The notes under the pieces: generated by a model
What the model was told of the DNA's origin: nothing
What the model saw: the letters and a program-made list of their open reading frames with translations, nothing else
The model's database searches: none
Source of the DNA: Burkholderia sp. HI2500
GTDB taxonomy: Bacteria; Pseudomonadota; Gammaproteobacteria; Burkholderiales; Burkholderiaceae
Assembly: GCF_002223055.1 (NCBI RefSeq)
Contig: NZ_NKFL01000004.1
Coordinates: 372,001 to 436,000 of the forward strand
DNA length: 64,000 nt
Direction: 5' to 3'
Position numbers and translations under genes: made by a program
In this document: piece by piece, positions 19,224-29,073 of the stretch
Numbering within the stretch: the stretch's first letter is position 1
Layout: each line of letters starts with the position of its first letter

Positions 19224-19802
19224 ATGTCAAAGCCTTCCGATCGCATCAATCTCACCAACCAGTTCCTGATCGCCATGCCGAACATGGCCGATCCGACGTT
19301 CTCGGGAACGGTGGTCTATCTTTGCGATCACAGCGAGCGCGGTGCGCTCGGCCTCGTCATCAATCGTCCTACCGACATCGACCTCGAATCGCTGTTCAAC
19401 CGCATCGACCTGAAGCTCGACATCGAGCCGTTGCTGCACATCCCGGTGTACTTCGGCGGCCCGGTCCAGACCGAGCGCGGTTTCGTGCTGCACGAGCCGG
19501 TGGAGGGCGCGAGCTACAACTCGTCGATGTCCGTCGAGGGCGGGCTGGAGATGACCACGTCGAAGGACGTGCTCGAGGCGGTCGCGACGGGCACCGGCCC
19601 GAAACGCTTCCTGCTGACGCTCGGCCATGCGGGCTGGGGCGCAGGGCAGCTCGAGGAAGAAATTTCCCGCAACGGCTGGCTGACCGTGGCCGCCGATCCG
19701 CGCATCGTGTTCGACACGCCGGCCGAAGAGCGCTTCGAAGCCGCACTCGGCCTGCTCGGCGTCAGCTCGTCGATGCTGTCCGGCGAAGCAGGGCACGCAT
19801 GA
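19224..19802 (+). CDS. yqgE: YqgE/AlgH family protein
   Basis: The 192-residue protein begins [27 protein letters not shown] and contains [11 protein letters not shown] and [15 protein letters not shown], the conserved segments of the YqgE/AlgH (UPF0301) family. Molecular function is not settled; in Pseudomonas AlgH affects alginate and virulence regulation. The ATG at 19224 was chosen at the family N-terminus. Its stop overlaps the start of ruvX by four bases (ATGA), the common yqgE-yqgF pairing. Confidence 0.93.
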   Translation: MSKPSDRINLTNQFLIAMPNMADPTFSGTVVYLCDHSERGALGLVINRPTDIDLESLFNRIDLKLDIEPLLHIPVYFGGPVQTERGFVLHEPVEGASYNSSMSVEGGLEMTTSKDVLEAVATGTGPKRFLLTLGHAGWGAGQLEEEISRNGWLTVAADPRIVFDTPAEERFEAALGLLGVSSSMLSGEAGHA

Positions 19803-20248
19803 GTGGCGCGAGCGCGCGCGATGCGACGCTCCTCGCGTTCGACTACGGCGAAAAACGTATCGGCGTCGCGGTCGGCAATGCGCTGACGCGCTCGGCCCGT
19901 GCGCTCGTCGTGATCCAGAACCTGAACCGCGAACACCGCTTCAAGGCGGTCGGCGACCTGCTGGCCGAATGGCGGCCGGACGCGCTCGTCGTCGGCCTGC
20001 CGATGCATCCGGACGGCACGCCGCACGACATGACGCAGCAGGCGAAGCGCTTCGGCAACCAGCTGAACGGCCGCTTCGGGCTGCCCGTCACGTGGGTCGA
20101 CGAGCGCTATTCGTCGGTCGAGGCCGAGGCCGGGCTGCGCGAGCGCAACGTGCGCGGCCGCGCACGGGCCGACATGCTCGATGCCGAGGCCGCGCGCGTC
20201 ATCCTTCAACAGTATCTCGATCAATTGTCCGACCATGAGCACCATTGA
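19799..20248 (+). CDS. ruvX: RuvX/YqgF family Holliday-junction resolvase-like nuclease
   Basis: The 149-residue RNase H-fold protein shows [15 protein letters not shown] (first catalytic aspartate), [24 protein letters not shown] with the conserved D-E-R, and [14 protein letters not shown] at the C-terminus. YqgF proteins act in pre-16S rRNA 5'-end processing and were also named RuvX as putative resolvases. It overlaps yqgE at its start and pyrR at its end (14 bases), so these genes form one transcription unit leading into the pyrimidine genes. Confidence 0.93.
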   Translation: MSGASARDATLLAFDYGEKRIGVAVGNALTRSARALVVIQNLNREHRFKAVGDLLAEWRPDALVVGLPMHPDGTPHDMTQQAKRFGNQLNGRFGLPVTWVDERYSSVEAEAGLRERNVRGRARADMLDAEAARVILQQYLDQLSDHEHH

Positions 20249-20747
20249 CGCCGAGGCGCTTTACCGCGTCCTGCTCGACCAGATCCGCGCCGCGTACGGC
20301 ACGGCTTTCGCCGTACCGGGCGGCCCGCGGCTCGCCGGCATTCACAGCGGTGGCGCATGGCTTGCCGAGCGCCTCGCGCGCGATCTCGGCGCGCCGGCGT
20401 TCGGCGTCGTGAACGTCGCGCTGCACCGCGACGATTACGCGAAGAAGGGGCTGCACAGCCAGGCCAGCCCGACGTCGCTGCCGTTCGAGGTCGACGGCGC
20501 GCGCATCGTGCTCGTCGACGACGTGCTGTTTACCGGGCGCACCGTGCGCGCTGCACTCAACGAGCTGTTCGACTACGGCCGTCCGGCCGCGGTCGAGCTC
20601 GCGGTGCTCGCCGATCGCGGCGGCCGCGAGCTGCCGGTCGCCGCGCGCTTCGCGGGCGGCGCGCTCGACGTGCCGGCCGGCGCGACGCTCGTGCTCGCAC
20701 GCGACGATGCGCAGTTCACGCTGCGCGTCGAGGCGCACGGCGCCTGA
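20235..20747 (+). CDS. pyrR: PyrR bifunctional regulator / uracil phosphoribosyltransferase-like protein
   Basis: The 170-residue protein contains the PRPP-binding motif [19 protein letters not shown] of type I phosphoribosyltransferases and the N-terminal [15 protein letters not shown] region seen in PyrR. In Gram-positives PyrR binds pyr mRNA to control attenuation; in proteobacteria the role is less clear. It directly precedes pyrB, with a GC-rich hairpin between them at 20768-20794. The ATG at 20235 lies inside the ruvX 3' end (GACCATGAGC), consistent with coupled translation. Confidence 0.9.
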   Translation: MSTIDAEALYRVLLDQIRAAYGTAFAVPGGPRLAGIHSGGAWLAERLARDLGAPAFGVVNVALHRDDYAKKGLHSQASPTSLPFEVDGARIVLVDDVLFTGRTVRAALNELFDYGRPAAVELAVLADRGGRELPVAARFAGGALDVPAGATLVLARDDAQFTLRVEAHGA

Positions 20748-20767
20748 ACGACACGCGAACCGTATCC

Positions 20768-20794
20768 CGGGCCGCTGGTTTGCACCGCGGCCCG
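20768..20794 (+). promoter_or_regulatory. Hairpin in the pyrR-pyrB spacer
   Basis: CGGGCCGC (20768-20775) pairs perfectly with GCGGCCCG (20787-20794) around an 11-base loop and is followed by TTTGCAT. It sits 26 bases before the pyrB start. It could be a weak attenuator or an RNA stability element. The classic PyrR-binding loop consensus was not recognised, so regulation by PyrR is speculative. Confidence 0.4.
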
Positions 20795-20820
20795 TTTGCA
20801 TAGTTGGAATCACGCACACC

Positions 20821-21852
20821 ATGACCACCGACACCACTGGCCGCACCGGCAATCCCGCTGCGGCCGCGAGCCCCGACCGGTTCCGCTACGGCTTCCTGAA
20901 GGGCAACCCGCAGCTCACGAAAAACGGCGAGCTGAAGCACCTGCTGTCGATCGAGGGCCTGCCGCGCTCGATCGTCAACCACATCCTCGATACGGCCGAG
21001 CAGTTCGTCAGCGTGACGGACCGTGAAGTGAAGAAGGTGCCGCTGCTGCGCGGCAAGTCCGTGTTCAACCTGTTCTTCGAGAACTCGACGCGTACGCGCA
21101 CGACCTTCGAGATTGCCGCGACGCGCCTGTCGGCCGACGTGCTGAACCTGAACATCAATGCGTCGTCGACGAGCAAGGGCGAATCGCTGCTCGACACGAT
21201 CAACAACCTGTCGGCGATGCATGCCGACCTGTTCGTCGTGCGCCATGCGTCGAGCGGTGCACCGTACCTGATCGCCGAGCACTGCGCACCGCACGTGCAC
21301 GTGATCAACGCCGGCGACGGCCGCCATGCGCACCCGACGCAGGGCCTGCTCGACATGTACACGATCCGTCACTACAAGCGCGACTTCACGAAGCTGCGCG
21401 TGGCGATCGTTGGCGACATCCTGCATTCGCGCGTCGCGCGCTCCGACATCCACGCGCTCACCACGCTCGGCGTGCCGGAAGTGCGCGCGATCGGCCCGCG
21501 CACGCTGCTGCCGGGCGGGCTCGAACAGATGGGCGTGAAGGTGTTCCACAACCTCGACGAAGGGCTGAAGGGCGTCGACGTGATCATCATGTTGCGCCTG
21601 CAGAACGAGCGGATGAGCGGCGCGCTGCTGCCGTCCGCGCAGGAATACTTCAAGACCTGGGGCCTGACGCCCGAGCGCCTCGCGCTCGCCGCGCCCGACG
21701 CGATCGTGATGCACCCCGGCCCGATGAACCGCGGCGTCGAGATCGATTCGCAGGTCGCCGATGGCCCGCAGTCGGTGATCCTCAACCAGGTCACGTTCGG
21801 CATCGCCGTGCGGATGGCGGTGATGGGCATCGTCGCCGGCAATAGCGACTGA
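20821..21852 (+). CDS. pyrB: Aspartate carbamoyltransferase catalytic subunit
   Basis: The 343-residue enzyme condenses carbamoyl phosphate and aspartate, the first committed step of pyrimidine synthesis. It carries the carbamoyl-phosphate loop [31 protein letters not shown] and the aspartate-site region MLRLQNERM. The N-terminus has an extension of about 25 residues relative to the short E. coli PyrB, as in class A ATCases that assemble with an inactive dihydroorotase. It is followed 52 bases later by such a protein. Confidence 0.97.
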   Translation: MTTDTTGRTGNPAAAASPDRFRYGFLKGNPQLTKNGELKHLLSIEGLPRSIVNHILDTAEQFVSVTDREVKKVPLLRGKSVFNLFFENSTRTRTTFEIAATRLSADVLNLNINASSTSKGESLLDTINNLSAMHADLFVVRHASSGAPYLIAEHCAPHVHVINAGDGRHAHPTQGLLDMYTIRHYKRDFTKLRVAIVGDILHSRVARSDIHALTTLGVPEVRAIGPRTLLPGGLEQMGVKVFHNLDEGLKGVDVIIMLRLQNERMSGALLPSAQEYFKTWGLTPERLALAAPDAIVMHPGPMNRGVEIDSQVADGPQSVILNQVTFGIAVRMAVMGIVAGNSD

Positions 21853-21904
21853 GCCCGCTTTCGCGCCTCCTTATTCACGCAATCAACGCATTCACAGACA
21901 GCGC

Positions 21905-23185
21905 ATGAAGATTCATATCAAAGGCGGCACGCTGATCGACCCGGTCGCCGGCACCGAGCAGCAGGCCGACGTATTCGTCGCGGACGGCAAGATCGCCGCG
22001 CTCGGCACGGCGGCGCCGGCCGGTTTCAACGCGGACAACACGATCGACGCGGCGGGCCTGATCGTCGCGCCCGGCCTCGTCGACCTGTGCGCGCGGCTGC
22101 GCGAGCCCGGCTACGAGCACAAGGCGACGCTCGCGTCCGAGATGGCCGCGGCCGTCGCGGGGGGCGTCACGACCCTCGTGTGCCCGCCGGATACCGACCC
22201 CGTGCTCGACGAGCCGGGCCTCGTCGAGATGCTCAAGTTCCGCGCGCGCAACCTGCACCAGGCGAACGTGCATCCGCTCGGCGCGCTGACGGTCGGCCTC
22301 AAGGGTGAGGTGATCACCGAGATGGTCGCGCTGACCGAGTCCGGCTGCGTCGGCTTCACGCACGCCAACGTGCCGGTGCGCGACACGCAGGTGCTGCTGC
22401 GTGCGTTGCAGTACGCGAGCACCTACGGCTACACCACGTGGCTGCGCCCGCAAGACGCCTTCATCGGCCGCGGTGGTGTCGCCGCGAGCGGTGCGCTGGC
22501 GTCGCGGCTCGGGCTGTCCGGCGTGCCGGTCGCGGCCGAGACGATCGCGCTGCACACGATCTTCGAACTGATGCGCGTGACGGGCGCACGCGTGCACCTC
22601 GCGCGGCTGTCGTCGGCGGCCGGCCTCGCGCTCGTGCGCGAGGCGAAGGCCGAGGGGCTGCCCGTGACCTGCGACGTCGGCGTGAATCACCTGCACCTGA
22701 TCGACGTCGACATCGGCTACTTCGATTCGCAGTTCCGGCTCGATCCACCGCTGCGCAGCGAGCGCGATCGCGAAGCGATTCGCGTGGCGCTCGCCGACGG
22801 CACGATCGATGCGATCTGCTCCGACCATACGCCGGTCGACGACGACGAGAAGCTGCTGCCGTTCGGCGAAGCGACGCCGGGCGCGACCGGGCTCGAGCTG
22901 CTGCTGTCGCTGACGCTGAAGTGGGCCGACGAGACGCGTACGCCGCTCGCGCAGGCGCTGCGCCGCATCACGTCCGCGCCGGCGGACGTGCTGAAGCTGC
23001 CGGCTGGCCGCCTCACCGAAGGCGGCGCGGCCGACCTGTGCGTGTTCGACCCGCGCGCGCACTGGCGCGTCGAGCCGCGTGCGCTGAAGAGCCAGGGCCA
23101 CAACTCGCCGTTCCTCGGCTACGAACTGCCGGCCACCGTGCGCGCGACGCTCGTGGCCGGGCAGGTCGCGTTCGAGCGCCACTGA
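21905..23185 (+). CDS. pyrC': Dihydroorotase-like PyrC' (catalytically inactive ATCase partner)
   Basis: The 426-residue amidohydrolase-fold protein aligns with type I dihydroorotases (GLIVAPGLVDLCARLREPG, GGVTTLVCPPDT, DAICSDHTPVDDDEK). The metal-binding HxH that should follow PGLVD is replaced by LCARLREPG, so the two first-metal histidines are missing. This is the hallmark of PyrC' (pseudo-DHOase), which stabilises PyrB in a dodecamer in Pseudomonas and relatives but has no dihydroorotase activity. A true pyrC must lie elsewhere. It directly follows pyrB in the operon. Confidence 0.92.
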   Translation: MKIHIKGGTLIDPVAGTEQQADVFVADGKIAALGTAAPAGFNADNTIDAAGLIVAPGLVDLCARLREPGYEHKATLASEMAAAVAGGVTTLVCPPDTDPVLDEPGLVEMLKFRARNLHQANVHPLGALTVGLKGEVITEMVALTESGCVGFTHANVPVRDTQVLLRALQYASTYGYTTWLRPQDAFIGRGGVAASGALASRLGLSGVPVAAETIALHTIFELMRVTGARVHLARLSSAAGLALVREAKAEGLPVTCDVGVNHLHLIDVDIGYFDSQFRLDPPLRSERDREAIRVALADGTIDAICSDHTPVDDDEKLLPFGEATPGATGLELLLSLTLKWADETRTPLAQALRRITSAPADVLKLPAGRLTEGGAADLCVFDPRAHWRVEPRALKSQGHNSPFLGYELPATVRATLVAGQVAFERH

Positions 23186-23204
23186 ACCACGCCGGACTAT
23201 CGCC

Positions 23205-24062
23205 ATGATTGCCATTCGCAAGCTGTGTCTCGTCTTTCACCTGTTGCGCGGCATGGCGATCGTCGCGCTGCGTTTTTCGCACGTCACGCCCGCGCGCCGC
23301 GCCGAGCTGATACGCCGCTGGTCGCTCAAGCTGCTGCGGATCTGCGGGATGCGCCTCGTCGTCCATAACGACAGCGCGCGGCTCGACGCGAGCGCGCTCG
23401 TGGTCGGCAATCACGTGTCGTGGCTCGATATCTACACGGTCAACGCGTGGCGGCCGACGCCGTTCGTGTCGAAGGCCGAGGTGCGGCAGTGGCCGGTGGT
23501 CGGCTGGCTCGCCGAGAAGCTCGACACCGTGTTCCTGCAGCGCGAGAAGCGCACCGAGGCGATGCGCGTCATGCACGAGATGGCCGAGCGCCTGCGCAAC
23601 GGCGGGCTGATGTGCGTGTTTCCGGAAGGGACGACGACCGACGGGCAGGAACTGCTGCCGTTCCACGCGAACCTGTTCCAGGCCGCGGTATCGGCCGGCT
23701 GCGCGGTGCAGCCGATCTGCCTGATGTACGAGGACGCGCACGGGCGGCAATCTGTCGCGCCGGCCTACACGGGCGAACTGGCGCTTGGCACGTCGCTCGA
23801 CATGGTGCTGCGCGGCGGCCCGCTCGTCGCGCACCTTTACGTGTGTGAACCGATCGCGCCGGGTGGCGACCGGCGGGCGACGTCCGCGGCGGCGCGCGAT
23901 GCGATCGGGGCTGCGCTCGTGAAGCTGCAGGCGAACGTCGGCAAACCGACGGCCGAGTCGCTCGCGGAGCTGGCCAAACATGCCTATCCTGCGACCGAGG
24001 TTGGCGCCGGCGCGGCAGGGCATGAGGCGGCCGACGCACCGGTGCCGGGGCGCGAGGGTTGA
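23205..24062 (+). CDS. 1-acyl-sn-glycerol-3-phosphate acyltransferase (PlsC family)
   Basis: The 285-residue membrane-associated enzyme has the acyltransferase block I NHVSWLD (HxxxxD), block II with LDTVFLQREKR and block III FPEGTTTDGQELLPF. These are diagnostic of PlsC/LPLAT enzymes that acylate lysophosphatidic acid. The N-terminus has one hydrophobic segment. A longer C-terminal tail (about 35 residues, alanine/glycine-rich) follows the domain. It begins 19 bases after pyrC', so it is probably read through from the pyr operon. Other lyso-lipid acceptors are possible. Confidence 0.88.
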   Translation: MIAIRKLCLVFHLLRGMAIVALRFSHVTPARRAELIRRWSLKLLRICGMRLVVHNDSARLDASALVVGNHVSWLDIYTVNAWRPTPFVSKAEVRQWPVVGWLAEKLDTVFLQREKRTEAMRVMHEMAERLRNGGLMCVFPEGTTTDGQELLPFHANLFQAAVSAGCAVQPICLMYEDAHGRQSVAPAYTGELALGTSLDMVLRGGPLVAHLYVCEPIAPGGDRRATSAAARDAIGAALVKLQANVGKPTAESLAELAKHAYPATEVGAGAAGHEAADAPVPGREG

Positions 24063-24094
24063 CGCGCTTCCCGGTCCCGCGAATCAGTCTGTAA

Positions 24095-24934
24095 TCACTC
24101 GCCGCCCGACGCGCGGCACGCTTCGCACTGCACCTGCGTGACCGTGCGCTGCGCCGGATCGGCCGTCAGCCGGACGGCCGACAGCTGATTACCCCACACG
24201 CACCCCGAATCGAGCGCGACGACGTTCTCGCGCACCATCAGGCCGAGCGCGGCCCAGTGGCCGAACACGACCGTCACGTCCTCCGTGCGGCGCCCCGGTA
24301 CGTCGAACCACGGCAGGTAGCCGGGCGGCGCGCTGTCGGGGCCGCCGTTCGCCTTGAATTCCATCGCACCGTCGGGCGTGCAGAAGCGCACGCGCGTGAA
24401 CGCGTTGAACGCGACGCGCATCCGGTCGCGTTTTTTCAGGTTCGGACTCCACTGGTTCGGCTCGTTGCCGTACAGCTTCTGCAGCGTGTCGCGCCAGTCG
24501 GGCGCGCGCAGCGCGCGCTGGAGTTCGTCGGCGAGCTCGAGCACGAGCGTGGCATCCCACTGTGGCAGCACGCCCGCATGCACGAGCAGCATCCCGTTCT
24601 CCGCATGCACGAACGGGCGGTGGCGGACCCAGTCGAGCAGCGCATCGGCGTCGGGTGCGTCGAGGATCTCGCCGATGGTGTCGCCCGGGCGCTCGGTGCG
24701 CAGGCCGGCGGAGACCGCGAGCAGGTGCAGGTCGTGATTGCCGAGCACGACGGTCGCGCGCGGGCCGAGATCGACGAGTGCGCGCAGCGAGGCGAGGGAG
24801 TTCGGTCCGCGGTTGACGACGTCGCCGGCGATCCACAGCGGCGTGTCGGCGGGGGCTGAAAGCTTTTCGAGCAAAGACTGGAAAGCGGAATGACAGCCTT
24901 GGATGTCGCCGATGGCGATGGGGGGGTGGGTCAT
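24095..24934 (-). CDS. apaH: Symmetrical diadenosine tetraphosphatase
   Basis: The 279-residue metallophosphatase splits Ap4A into two ADP. Visible motifs are IGDIQGCHSAF (GDxxG), IAGDVVNRGPNSL and VLGNHDLHLLA (GNHD), in the order of calcineurin-like phosphoesterases, and the length fits ApaH. The start MTHPPIAIGDIQG at 24934 matches the family N-terminus; the 45 upstream residues in the open frame do not. It is convergent with the PlsC gene and divergent from rmlB. Confidence 0.95.
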   Translation of the reverse strand: MTHPPIAIGDIQGCHSAFQSLLEKLSAPADTPLWIAGDVVNRGPNSLASLRALVDLGPRATVVLGNHDLHLLAVSAGLRTERPGDTIGEILDAPDADALLDWVRHRPFVHAENGMLLVHAGVLPQWDATLVLELADELQRALRAPDWRDTLQKLYGNEPNQWSPNLKKRDRMRVAFNAFTRVRFCTPDGAMEFKANGGPDSAPPGYLPWFDVPGRRTEDVTVVFGHWAALGLMVRENVVALDSGCVWGNQLSAVRLTADPAQRTVTQVQCEACRASGGE

Positions 24935-25276
24935 GAGAGGCAAGTTGTTACAAATCTTGGCGCGAGACGGAAAAAGGGATGGTTGCCGGAATGTGGCCCG
25001 GGCGTGTTTGTGGGATTTTAACGTATTGATTTGAATCGAAAATCTTAAGATTTTGCGGGTCTGGCACACTGTATCAAGTTGTTAGCGACGTGGCCTTTGG
25101 GCCGTGTCGCTTCTTATAATCGACCGCTTCGCAACAAAATTAGCATTTCATGACTTTGACGGTTACGGTCAGCAGTTAGAATGCCCGCCTTAGGGGCGCG
25201 CACGGTGACGTTGCCGCGTTCAGAATTCGTGGCGGCTCGGGCTTGAGGCCCGCCATGTATGACTAGAGGGGGCCTC
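24935..25276. other. Divergent intergenic region apaH / rmlB with candidate promoters
   Basis: No gene was seen. The region is relatively AT-rich. On the plus strand a perfect TATAAT lies at 25115-25120 (no good -35), and TTGACG (25156-25161) with TAGAAT (25177-25182) has a short 15-base spacer. Either could start the O-antigen transcript. A JUMPstart/ops element, common before O-antigen loci in enterics, was looked for and not found. Confidence 0.4.
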
Positions 25277-26338
25277 ATGATCCTGGTGACGGGCGGCGCG
25301 GGTTTTATCGGTGCCAATTTCGTAATCGACTGGCTGCGTCAATCCGACGAGGCCGTACTCAATGTCGATAAACTGACCTACGCAGGCAACCTTCGTACGC
25401 TTCAATCGCTGAACGGAAGCTCGAAGCACGTATTTGCCCGCGTCGACATCTGCGACCGTGCGGCGCTCGACGCGCTGCTTGCCGCGCATCGGCCGCGCGC
25501 GATTCTGCATTTCGCGGCGGAAAGCCATGTCGATCGCTCCATTCATGGTCCGGCCGAGTTCGTTCAGACCAACGTGGTCGGTACGTTTACGCTGCTCGAG
25601 GCCGCGCGTCATTACTGGAGCGCGTTGCCCGATGCGGAACGAGCGGCCTTCCGTTTCCTGCACGTGTCGACCGACGAAGTGTTCGGTTCGCTGTCCGCCA
25701 CCGACCCGCAGTTCTCCGAAACGACACCCTATGCGCCCAACAGCCCGTACTCGGCGACGAAAGCGGGCTCCGATCACCTGGTGCGTGCCTATCATCATAC
25801 GTACGGCCTGCCGACGCTCACGACGAATTGCTCGAACAACTATGGTCCGTATCAGTTCCCCGAAAAGCTCATTCCGCTGATGATCGCGAATGCACTCGCC
25901 GGGAAGCCGTTGCCCGTCTACGGCGATGGCCAGAACGTGCGCGACTGGTTGTACGTCGGCGATCACTGCAGCGCGATTCGCGAAGTGCTCGCGCGCGGCA
26001 CACCCGGCGAGACCTACAACGTCGGCGGCTGGAACGAAATGACGAACCTCGACGTCGTGCATACGCTGTGTGATCTGCTCGACAACGCGCGACCCATGGC
26101 GCAAGGCTCGTATCGCGACCAGATCACGTACGTGAAGGATCGCCCGGGGCACGATCGCCGTTATGCGATCGACGCGCGCAAGCTGGAGCGTGAGCTGGGC
26201 TGGAAGCCGGCCGAGACGTTCGCGACCGGCCTCGCAAAGACCGTCGCCTGGTATCTCGAAAACCAGGCGTGGTCTGACGAGGTGGCTTCGGGCGAATACC
26301 GCAAGTGGGTCGAGACCAACTACGCAGAGCGCGTTTGA
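25277..26338 (+). CDS. rmlB: dTDP-glucose 4,6-dehydratase
   Basis: The 353-residue SDR enzyme makes dTDP-4-keto-6-deoxyglucose, second step of dTDP-L-rhamnose synthesis. It shows the NAD-binding [15 protein letters not shown], the catalytic HVSTDEVFG (Thr-Asp-Glu) and the YSATKAGSD (YxxxK) motif. The ATG at 25277 has an AGAGGGGGC Shine-Dalgarno; an in-frame start six codons earlier is less well placed. It opens the rmlBACD operon; rmlA follows 11 bases later. Confidence 0.97.
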   Translation: MILVTGGAGFIGANFVIDWLRQSDEAVLNVDKLTYAGNLRTLQSLNGSSKHVFARVDICDRAALDALLAAHRPRAILHFAAESHVDRSIHGPAEFVQTNVVGTFTLLEAARHYWSALPDAERAAFRFLHVSTDEVFGSLSATDPQFSETTPYAPNSPYSATKAGSDHLVRAYHHTYGLPTLTTNCSNNYGPYQFPEKLIPLMIANALAGKPLPVYGDGQNVRDWLYVGDHCSAIREVLARGTPGETYNVGGWNEMTNLDVVHTLCDLLDNARPMAQGSYRDQITYVKDRPGHDRRYAIDARKLERELGWKPAETFATGLAKTVAWYLENQAWSDEVASGEYRKWVETNYAERV

Positions 26339-26349
26339 CAGGAGTGGCG

Positions 26350-27243
26350 ATGGCACGCAAGGGCATCATTCTCGCCGGCGGTTCAGGCACACGGCTGTAT
26401 CCGATTACACACGCGGTATCGAAGCAGTTGCTGCCGGTGTACGACAAGCCGATGATCTACTACCCGCTGTCGACGCTGATGATCGCGGGCATTCGAGACG
26501 TGCTGATCATCTCGACACCGCAGGACACGCCGCGCTTCGAGTCGATGCTCGGTGATGGCAGCCAGTGGGGGATGAATATCGCGTATGCGACGCAGCCGTC
26601 GCCGGACGGACTTGCGCAGGCGTTCGTCATCGGCCGGACCTTTGTCGGCAACGATCCTTCGGCGCTCATTCTCGGCGACAACATTTTCTACGGGCACGAT
26701 CTCGCGAAGCAGCTCGAGCGCGCGAACGAGCGCGATGCAGGCGCGACCGTGTTCGCCTATCACGTGCACGACCCCGAGCGTTACGGCGTGGTGGAGTTCG
26801 ATCGGAACTTCCGCGCGCTGTCGATCGAGGAGAAGCCCGCGCAGCCGCGTTCGCAGTATGCGGTTACCGGGCTGTACTTCTATGACAACCGCGTGTGCGA
26901 CATCGCGGCAGACATCAAGCCGTCGGCGCGCGGCGAACTGGAAATCACCGACGTCAATTCACGGTATCTCGCGGACGGTGCATTGAATGTCGAGATCATG
27001 GGGCGCGGCTATGCGTGGCTCGATACAGGCACGCACGATTCGCTGATCGAGGCGGCGACGTTCATCGCGACGCTGCAGAAGCGTCAAGGGCTCGTGGTCG
27101 CGTGTCCCGAGGAGATCGCGTACCGCCGCAACTGGATCGACGCGGAGCAGGTGCTGAAGCTGGCACAGCCGCTCGCGAAGAACGCCTACGGACAGTATCT
27201 CCGGAACCTACTCACCCACCAGGTCGCATGGCAATCCACGTAA
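26350..27243 (+). CDS. rmlA: Glucose-1-phosphate thymidylyltransferase
   Basis: The 297-residue nucleotidyltransferase makes dTDP-glucose from glucose-1-phosphate and dTTP. The N-terminus [16 protein letters not shown], followed by [18 protein letters not shown], is the RmlA signature, and [12 protein letters not shown] carries the metal-binding aspartate. It is allosterically inhibited by dTDP-rhamnose in characterised relatives. Its 3' end overlaps rmlC by 16 bases. Confidence 0.97.
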   Translation: MARKGIILAGGSGTRLYPITHAVSKQLLPVYDKPMIYYPLSTLMIAGIRDVLIISTPQDTPRFESMLGDGSQWGMNIAYATQPSPDGLAQAFVIGRTFVGNDPSALILGDNIFYGHDLAKQLERANERDAGATVFAYHVHDPERYGVVEFDRNFRALSIEEKPAQPRSQYAVTGLYFYDNRVCDIAADIKPSARGELEITDVNSRYLADGALNVEIMGRGYAWLDTGTHDSLIEAATFIATLQKRQGLVVACPEEIAYRRNWIDAEQVLKLAQPLAKNAYGQYLRNLLTHQVAWQST

Positions 27244-27779
27244 CGACAACGGCACTGCCCGAAGTCAAGCTCATCGAGCCGAAGGTCTTCGGCGACACGC
27301 GCGGTTATTTCTACGAAAGCTTCAACGGGCGCGAGTTCGCGCAAGGCGTCGGGGCCGACGTCGAATTCGTCCAGGACAACCATTCGCGATCGACGAAGGG
27401 CGTGCTGCGCGGGCTGCATTACCAGATCGAACATGCGCAGGGCAAGCTCGTGCGCGTGATCGAAGGCGAGGTATTCGATGTGGCGGTGGACATTCGCCGC
27501 AGCTCGCCGAATTTCGGGAAGTGGGTCGGCATGGTTCTGTCGGCGGACAACCATCGTCAGCTTTGGGTGCCGCCCGGTTTCGCGCACGGTTTCGTCGTGT
27601 TGTCGGCGGCCGCGCAATTCCTTTACAAGACCACCGATTACTGGTTTCCCGAGCACGAGCGCAGCATCATCTGGAACGACCCGGAGATTGGAATCGCTTG
27701 GCCGATCGACGGCGAGCCGGTCCTGGCATCGAAGGACGCGGCCGGCAAGCGTTTGAGCGAATCCGACGTCTATGCGTAA
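27228..27779 (+). CDS. rmlC: dTDP-4-dehydrorhamnose 3,5-epimerase
   Basis: The 183-residue cupin enzyme epimerises C3 and C5 of dTDP-4-keto-6-deoxyglucose. Catalytic surroundings are visible in [18 protein letters not shown], with the conserved histidine before YQ, and [13 protein letters not shown]. The length is standard for RmlC. The ATG lies inside the end of rmlA, and its stop region overlaps rmlD by eight bases, so translation of the four rml genes is tightly linked. Confidence 0.97.
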   Translation: MAIHVTTTALPEVKLIEPKVFGDTRGYFYESFNGREFAQGVGADVEFVQDNHSRSTKGVLRGLHYQIEHAQGKLVRVIEGEVFDVAVDIRRSSPNFGKWVGMVLSADNHRQLWVPPGFAHGFVVLSAAAQFLYKTTDYWFPEHERSIIWNDPEIGIAWPIDGEPVLASKDAAGKRLSESDVYA

Positions 27780-28671
27780 AGGCGACACGAACGCCTCACC
27801 GACGATCCTCGTGACGGGCGTGAACGGGCAGGTTGGCTTCGAGCTGTTGCGGACGCTGCAGGGGCTCGGGCGTGTGGTGCCGTGTGACAGGTCGACACTC
27901 GATCTGTCCGATCTCGAGCGCGTGCGCACGTTCGTGCGGGACGTGAAGCCGTCCCTGATCGTCAACCCTGCCGCGTATACCGCGGTGGATCAGGCAGAGA
28001 CCGACGTCGATGCTGCACGCCGCCTGAATGCCGACCTGCCGCGTGTATTCGCGGAGGAGATGGCGCGCAGCGGCGGTGCGCTCATTCACTATTCGACCGA
28101 CTACGTGTTCGACGGTACGAACACCGAGGCGTATACGGAAACCGATGCGACGAATCCCGCCAACGTTTATGGCGCGACCAAGCGTGACGGCGAACGGGCG
28201 ATTGCGGCGACCGGGTGCGCGCATCTGATTCTGCGAACGAGCTGGGTGTACGGCCGGCGCGGCAGGAACTTCCTGCTGACGATGCTGAAGCTGGGTGCCG
28301 AGCGCCCCGAACTGCGGATTGTCGCGGACCAGGTCGGTGCACCGACGTGGTCGAAGACGATCGCCGCCGCGACGTCGCACATCGTCGCGCAGGGCACGGC
28401 ATCGATCGGGACCGACTGGTGGGCGCGCCGCTCCGGCGTCTATCACCTGACCTCGGCCGGCGCGACGTCGTGGTGCGGTTTCGCCGAAGCCATCTTCGCG
28501 GTCGCCATGGCATCGCATGCACCGAAAATCGTGCCTATTGCGTCGAGCGACTATCCGACGCCGGCAAAACGGCCTGCGAATTCGAGACTGGCGATGGACA
28601 AGCTGGGCGCGACGTTCGGACTGCGGATGCCTGACTGGCGCGATGCGCTGGCGCTGTGTCTAGCCGAATGA
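27772..28671 (+). CDS. rmlD: dTDP-4-dehydrorhamnose reductase
   Basis: The 299-residue SDR enzyme performs the final NAD(P)H reduction to dTDP-L-rhamnose. It has the nucleotide-binding TILVTGVNGQVGFEL, STDYVFDGTNTEAY and the catalytic YGATKRDGE (YxxxK). The first about nine residues are polar and could be trimmed if a later start is used, but the ATG at 27772 overlaps rmlC in the usual coupled way. It ends the rml group; the next gene, manC, is 400 bases away with its own leader. Confidence 0.96.
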   Translation: MRKGDTNASPTILVTGVNGQVGFELLRTLQGLGRVVPCDRSTLDLSDLERVRTFVRDVKPSLIVNPAAYTAVDQAETDVDAARRLNADLPRVFAEEMARSGGALIHYSTDYVFDGTNTEAYTETDATNPANVYGATKRDGERAIAATGCAHLILRTSWVYGRRGRNFLLTMLKLGAERPELRIVADQVGAPTWSKTIAAATSHIVAQGTASIGTDWWARRSGVYHLTSAGATSWCGFAEAIFAVAMASHAPKIVPIASSDYPTPAKRPANSRLAMDKLGATFGLRMPDWRDALALCLAE

Positions 28672-28954
28672 TCCTGTCCCGGAGCGGGCTGATCGTCTGG
28701 CGGGCGAAGCCCGGATGGCGGTCGCGGAGGCCGGCTCTCGGCCCGGAGGGCGTTGCCAGGCTTGACGCAGCGACCGTTCTGGTGCGTTCGGCGAGTTTTA
28801 AGTGACCGATTGGTAACGCTCGGGTACGTGACCCGGTGGTTTGGCTGCCGATCAGGATCGAGCAGGGGCACGACGGTCGCGCTGCGTGCGCGTTCGGGCC
28901 TTGTCTGGCGGCCGTCCCGGGTCAACCGCCGTTTTCGGTGGGAGTGGTGCCGGC

Positions 28955-29046
28955 TATAATTCCGTTCCGGCCGGGTCTCGCATGACCGGCTGGCAACCAT
29001 GCCGGCCGGTGTATGGATGTAAGTGGCGAAGGCGTTGGCTTCGCCA
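28955..29046 (+). promoter_or_regulatory. Candidate promoter and structured leader of manC-wzm-wzt operon
   Basis: The 400-base gap after rmlD (28672-29073) holds no gene. A perfect -10 (TATAAT, 28955-28960) has only a weak -35. Downstream lie two hairpins: ACCGGC (28985-28990) with GCCGGT (29005-29010), and TGGCGAAG (29024-29031) with CTTCGCCA (29039-29046), an eight-base perfect stem with a seven-base loop. The second ends 27 bases before the manC ATG. Confidence 0.45.
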
Positions 29047-29073
29047 GCGAATACTAAATGTGGAGTGAATGTG

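Noticed and set aside
25072..25088. Possible sigma-54 promoter (TGGCAC-like) near 25063
   Set aside because: The -12 element TTGC is absent at the required spacing.
25020..25276. Possible JUMPstart/ops element upstream of the O-antigen genes
   Set aside because: No stretch close to GGCGGTAG was found upstream of rmlB or manC.
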